DNA of 19,750 bases from Fidelibacterota bacterium (GTDB taxonomy: Bacteria > Marinisomatota > Marinisomatia > Marinisomatales > UBA1611): positions 1 to 19,750 of the forward strand of contig PBKF01000052.1 in NCBI GenBank assembly GCA_002722105.1. Direction: 5' to 3'. Position numbers and translations under genes: made by a program. How positions within the stretch are numbered: position 1 is the first letter of the stretch; every line of letters begins with the position of its first letter. The notes below the pieces were generated by a model. It was not told where the DNA came from, made no database searches, and worked only from the letters and a program-made list of their open reading frames with translations. Of this stretch, positions 17,268 to 19,750 are shown in pieces.

Positions 17268-18143
17268 TTAAAACATAAATGATAGGCCTAAAGATATGTT
17301 CTCATCTACAGGTTTATAAAATTCTCCTGTGTCTGGATTTAAAATTTCACTGTTATCATATTTAGCATTGTATTTGTTGGTATAATTTAAATCAATAGAT
17401 AAAGCATCATAAAATGTTACGACTGAAACCTTTAATTCATGCTCGAATAAATAGTCTTCAAAGTCATCCACTCTTGGTTTATAATAAAAGCGATAATCAA
17501 AAACAACATTACCATCAAATAATTTTACTTTATACTTTGGACGAATCGAATGACGAAAGAATGAAGAATCAGTAATGGCTTCTCCATAAGTAGTATCATA
17601 AGCCCAATAATCTTCATAATAATCATCTTCCGTTGAATCAATTCCTGTAATAATAGATGATTTATAGGATTCATCTTCAGCCAGGAAGGCATAGCTGATT
17701 GATAAACCCTTAAGTAATCCAACTTTTGCTCCAAGTCCATAATTGAGTCGATTTTCCAATCCAATAGTTTTATCAAAAGATTTTTGAAAAAATAAGAAAG
17801 GAGAAAATCTTTGGTTAGCCCAAAGGTCAAATTTTGATGTCAATGATTGGTCATCCGTAAAAGCTTCGCCATCTAACCTATCATCACTTCGGGAAAAATT
17901 AATACTGAATTCTGTATCTTCTAATGGACCTATCTGCCCTACAATACTATAACTAAATCCATAATAAAGAGATAAGAAATCAGTATTTCCTTTATCTTGA
18001 GAAAAACTTACATCTACACTGGTAAACATTTCATTTCCAGATTCTTCTTCATACTCTGATGTGTCAGCATCTTGGGCAATTGCAGGTCTTAAGATGATAG
18101 ATGAAACAAAAATAAGAATCATCGAGAGCCTAAATTTAAACAT
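17268..18143 (-). CDS. Outer-membrane beta-barrel protein, DUF481-like
   Basis: A 291-residue exported protein. Its signal peptide ends near AIA-Q (MFKFRLSMILIFVSSIILRPAIAQ). An acidic linker is followed by alternating, aromatic-rich beta strands that end in SLGLSFMF, the aromatic C terminus typical of outer-membrane barrels. The order GNTDFLSLYYGFSYS, then RFSPFLFFQKSFDK, then LENRLNYGLGAKVGLLKG resembles the DUF481 (YdiY-like) family. Their function is poorly known; some are induced by salt or acid. The reading frame extends to 18170, but I chose the ATG at 18143 because GGGGAG lies 7 bases upstream and the signal peptide begins there. A terminator follows downstream (17206-17239), and another separates it from the upstream gene, so it seems to be transcribed alone. 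Confidence 0.82.
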   Translation of the reverse strand: MFKFRLSMILIFVSSIILRPAIAQDADTSEYEEESGNEMFTSVDVSFSQDKGNTDFLSLYYGFSYSIVGQIGPLEDTEFSINFSRSDDRLDGEAFTDDQSLTSKFDLWANQRFSPFLFFQKSFDKTIGLENRLNYGLGAKVGLLKGLSISYAFLAEDESYKSSIITGIDSTEDDYYEDYWAYDTTYGEAITDSSFFRHSIRPKYKVKLFDGNVVFDYRFYYKPRVDDFEDYLFEHELKVSVVTFYDALSIDLNYTNKYNAKYDNSEILNPDTGEFYKPVDENISLGLSFMF

Positions 18144-18190
18144 GGATTTTCTCCCCGGTTTTATTAGCATAATTATAAATGATAATTAGG

Positions 18191-18229
18191 AAATAAAAAA
18201 GGGTACGATTAACGTACCCTTTTTTATTT
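18191..18229 (-). terminator. Strong terminator after the lysine-rich gene
   Basis: A perfect 17-base-pair inverted repeat (18191-18207 with 18213-18229) has the loop ATTAA. The core is GGGTACG/CGTACCC flanked by A-rich and T-rich arms, so it can act on either strand. The minus-strand gene at 18247-18489 ends 17 bases before it, which makes that gene the likely user. There is no plus-strand gene immediately upstream. Confidence 0.93.
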
Positions 18230-18246
18230 CATTGTAGAAGACAAAG

Positions 18247-18489
18247 CTATTTATTTTTATTAAAGCCTTTGAAGAATCCTTTCTTTTTCTTCTTACCTTT
18301 TTTACCAATCTTCTTTCCTTTCTTCTTCTTCTTCTTCTTTATTTCTGCACTGGCAAAAACTGCATCATCACCATCTTGTTGGATGGCAAATTCTACTTCA
18401 TTAGTATCAACTGTATTTTCAGCTGGTAAAACAGCAACAAGTGATAACATTACCAGAGTAGAAATGACTGATTTAAATATGCGAGTCAT
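18247..18489 (-). CDS. Tiny exported lysine-rich protein
   Basis: An 80-residue protein I do not recognise. A signal peptide (about 1-23, ending LPAEN) is followed by a short acidic stretch (about 24-48, EVEFAIQQDGDDAVF). The last 32 residues then contain 19 Lys, interspersed with Gly (KKKKKKKGKKIGKKGKKKKK), and end FFKGFNKNK. On the DNA this is a long pure-purine tract on the minus strand. The Shine-Dalgarno is strong (AGGAGAG, ending 4 bases before ATG) and a strong terminator follows, so this looks like a real and perhaps highly expressed gene. The basic tail could bind polyanions such as LPS, nucleic acid or acidic polysaccharide, and the acidic part may neutralise it during export; both are inference. 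Confidence 0.78.
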   Translation of the reverse strand: MTRIFKSVISTLVMLSLVAVLPAENTVDTNEVEFAIQQDGDDAVFASAEIKKKKKKKGKKIGKKGKKKKKGFFKGFNKNK

Positions 18490-18524
18490 AATACTCTCCT
18501 TTATTTATTATTTGGTATACCATT

Positions 18525-18548
18525 ACTCGTCAAAAATATTTGACTAGT
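18525..18548. promoter_or_regulatory. Inverted repeat, candidate operator
   Basis: GTCAAA-AATA-TTTGAC (18529-18544) is a perfect 6-base inverted repeat; with one mismatch it extends to ten bases per arm (18525-18548). It lies 36-59 bases upstream of the lysine-rich gene's ATG, at the place of a promoter, and about 195 bases before the ABC ATPase. A TATAAT follows on the plus strand at 18568-18573, and a GGTATACC palindrome is at 18514-18521. The 254-base divergent region 18490-18743 holds nothing else I can name. The binding protein, if any, is unknown. Confidence 0.35.
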
Positions 18549-18743
18549 CGCTTCGAATCTATGTTCATATAATACTCATAGTCAATGAAATTCCACAGAA
18601 ATAATAATAAGTGTGGCATTTATCACAAACAGACTTTTATACTATGTTTTTTATCTGGAATATTTTTAATAATATTGCCCGCCTTTTTTGGAACAATTTA
18701 AACATTTGTACATACATTACTTCTACAATCAAGGAGATATAAG

Positions 18744-19691
18744 TTGATAAACATCGAAAATCTGTCCAAGAGTTATGGACATGTTCAAGCAGTAAAGTCA
18801 ATTTCCTTTTCATTATCTGATAAAGAAATTGTTGGATTCCTAGGAGCCAATGGTGCTGGTAAAAGTACAACGTTAAAAATCATGACAGGTTACCTATCCC
18901 CTAGCTCAGGAAATGTTTTTGTTAATGATAAAAATATTATTGATCATAATCTAGAAATTCAAAAACAAATTGGCTATCTCCCTGAATTGAATCCTCTTTA
19001 CGGAGAAATGAAAGTATATGAATATTTAAAGTTTCACGCTGAAATTCGTGGTATTACTGATCAAAATTTTAAGAGTGCACTAGAACGCGTAGTTTCAGAA
19101 TGTGGCCTACAGGGTGTTGTTCATAGAACTGTTGGAAATTGCTCAAAAGGATATAAACAGAGAATTGGATTAGCTGCGGCAATGATCCATGACCCTAAAA
19201 TTCTTATTTTAGATGAACCTGTTACTGGGTTAGATCCAAATCAAATTGTAGAAATCCGTCAATTAATTAAGAAATTAGGAAAAGAAAAGCTCGTTCTTAT
19301 GTCTTCTCATATCCTTCAGGAAATACAAGCAACAGTGGATCGCATCATTATTATTAATAAAGGTGAAATTGTTGCTGATGGTACCAGTGAAGAATTACTT
19401 GCAGACTCACAAGGTAGGACTCAAATTAATTTAGAAATTCAAAATGCAGAAGAAAATACCATCCAAGAAATGAAAGCCGTAATTCCTTCTGTAGATTTGA
19501 ATTCCATCAATAAAACAGATGAATCTATACAAGTAGTATTAGAACATGGTAATGGTTCTGACCCACGAAAGGATATTTTTGATTATGCAGTCAAAAACGG
19601 GTGGACTATTTTAGAGATGAGTGCTTCCAAACGAAATCTTGAAGATATTTTTAGACACTTGACTTATGAAGGAGATTCGGCTGATGCATAG
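18744..19691 (+). CDS. ABC transporter ATP-binding protein, GldA-like
   Basis: A 315-residue ABC ATPase with every motif: Walker A GANGAGKST (34-42), Q-loop region around YLPE (78-81), a signature of the form CSKGYKQR (133-140), Walker B LILDEP (154-159) and H-loop H189. The CSKGYKQR signature and the C-terminal extension (about 220-315) are typical of exporters of the ABC-2 class, including GldA of Bacteroidetes gliding motility and related NosF/CcmA-like proteins. It energises a membrane permease, whose gene begins in the last codons here. The start is TTG, chosen because AAGGAGAT lies 5 bases upstream and the protein opens with the family's MINIENLSKSYG. Whether the organism glides cannot be told from this gene alone. 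Confidence 0.92.
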   Translation: MINIENLSKSYGHVQAVKSISFSLSDKEIVGFLGANGAGKSTTLKIMTGYLSPSSGNVFVNDKNIIDHNLEIQKQIGYLPELNPLYGEMKVYEYLKFHAEIRGITDQNFKSALERVVSECGLQGVVHRTVGNCSKGYKQRIGLAAAMIHDPKILILDEPVTGLDPNQIVEIRQLIKKLGKEKLVLMSSHILQEIQATVDRIIIINKGEIVADGTSEELLADSQGRTQINLEIQNAEENTIQEMKAVIPSVDLNSINKTDESIQVVLEHGNGSDPRKDIFDYAVKNGWTILEMSASKRNLEDIFRHLTYEGDSADA

Positions 19692-19750
19692 TATTAAATC
19701 TATATATAAAAAGGAATTACGTTCTTTTTTCACTAGTCCAATGGCTTACA
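19684..19750 (+). CDS. ABC-2 type permease, partial (window end)
   Basis: The ATG at 19684 overlaps the end of the ATPase gene by 8 bases and opens a frame that runs off the window, encoding MHSIKSIYKKEL then RSFFTSPMAY. A short basic stretch followed by ELRSFFTSP-AY is a familiar beginning of ABC-2 permeases, such as GldF, that pair with GldA-like ATPases. Only 22 codons are visible. Overlap implies translational coupling with the ATPase. Confidence 0.8.
   Translation, partial: MHSIKSIYKKELRSFFTSPMAY

Noticed and set aside
18144..18170. Longer start for the beta-barrel protein
   Set aside because: The nine extra residues precede a standard signal peptide, and the good Shine-Dalgarno (GGGGAG) serves the ATG at 18143.
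18281..18342. Pyrimidine-rich plus-strand tract as a microsatellite or plus-strand gene
   Set aside because: It is the coding tract for the lysine-rich tail on the minus strand, which has a signal peptide, ribosome site and terminator; the plus-strand frame has none of these.
18637..18870. Minus-strand frame overlapping the ABC ATPase start
   Set aside because: It is antisense to the conserved Walker A region and has no family resemblance or start signal.

Overview
This is an AT-rich, densely packed bacterial chromosome segment with ordinary bacterial genes and no mobile element, CRISPR array or phage gene that I can see. The gene set fits a Gram-negative member of the Fibrobacterota-Chlorobiota-Bacteroidota (FCB) group, perhaps a marine lineage such as Marinimicrobia. 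It includes a Reg_prop/Y_Y_Y hybrid kinase, a Gld-like ABC transporter, an outer-membrane beta-barrel protein and a cluster joining RNase HII, YraN and signal peptidase. That placement is inferred from gene content; there is no phylogenetic marker here that I can score.

Layout: (1) 1-3115 holds tRNA-Arg(CCG), a small exported PDZ protein on +, and, converging on it, a two-gene minus-strand operon of a sodium:amino-acid symporter and an inositol-monophosphatase-family enzyme. (2) 3298-6702 is a plus-strand run: an RNase HII fused to a YraN-like domain, signal peptidase I, a small exported protein, two small alpha-helical unknowns, then a strong terminator. (3) 6869-7858 is a two-TM RCK potassium channel. 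(4) 7905-17205 is a minus-strand block: leuS, a 1631-residue hybrid sensor kinase, a single-domain response regulator and a receiver-adenylate cyclase. (5) 17268-18489 carries an outer-membrane beta-barrel protein and a tiny exported lysine-rich protein, each followed by its own terminator. (6) 18744 to the window end has a Gld-like ABC transporter ATPase and the first codons of its permease.

The most interesting part is the signalling operon at 7905-14766. A kinase with the periplasmic build of Bacteroidetes hybrid two-component systems (14 propeller repeats plus Y_Y_Y) has no AraC DNA-binding output. It is followed directly by a free receiver and then by a cyclase whose N terminus carries two tandem copies of the kinase's own phosphoacceptor-helix motif, one with and one without the histidine, and no ATPase domain. 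The residues that select substrate in the cyclase predict cAMP. This reads as a self-contained route from periplasmic ligand through phosphorelay to second messenger. Other points of note are a YraN domain whose motif Asp is replaced by Asn, an internal ribosome site in the potassium-channel gene that recalls MthK, and a terminator hairpin that abuts the leuS start codon.
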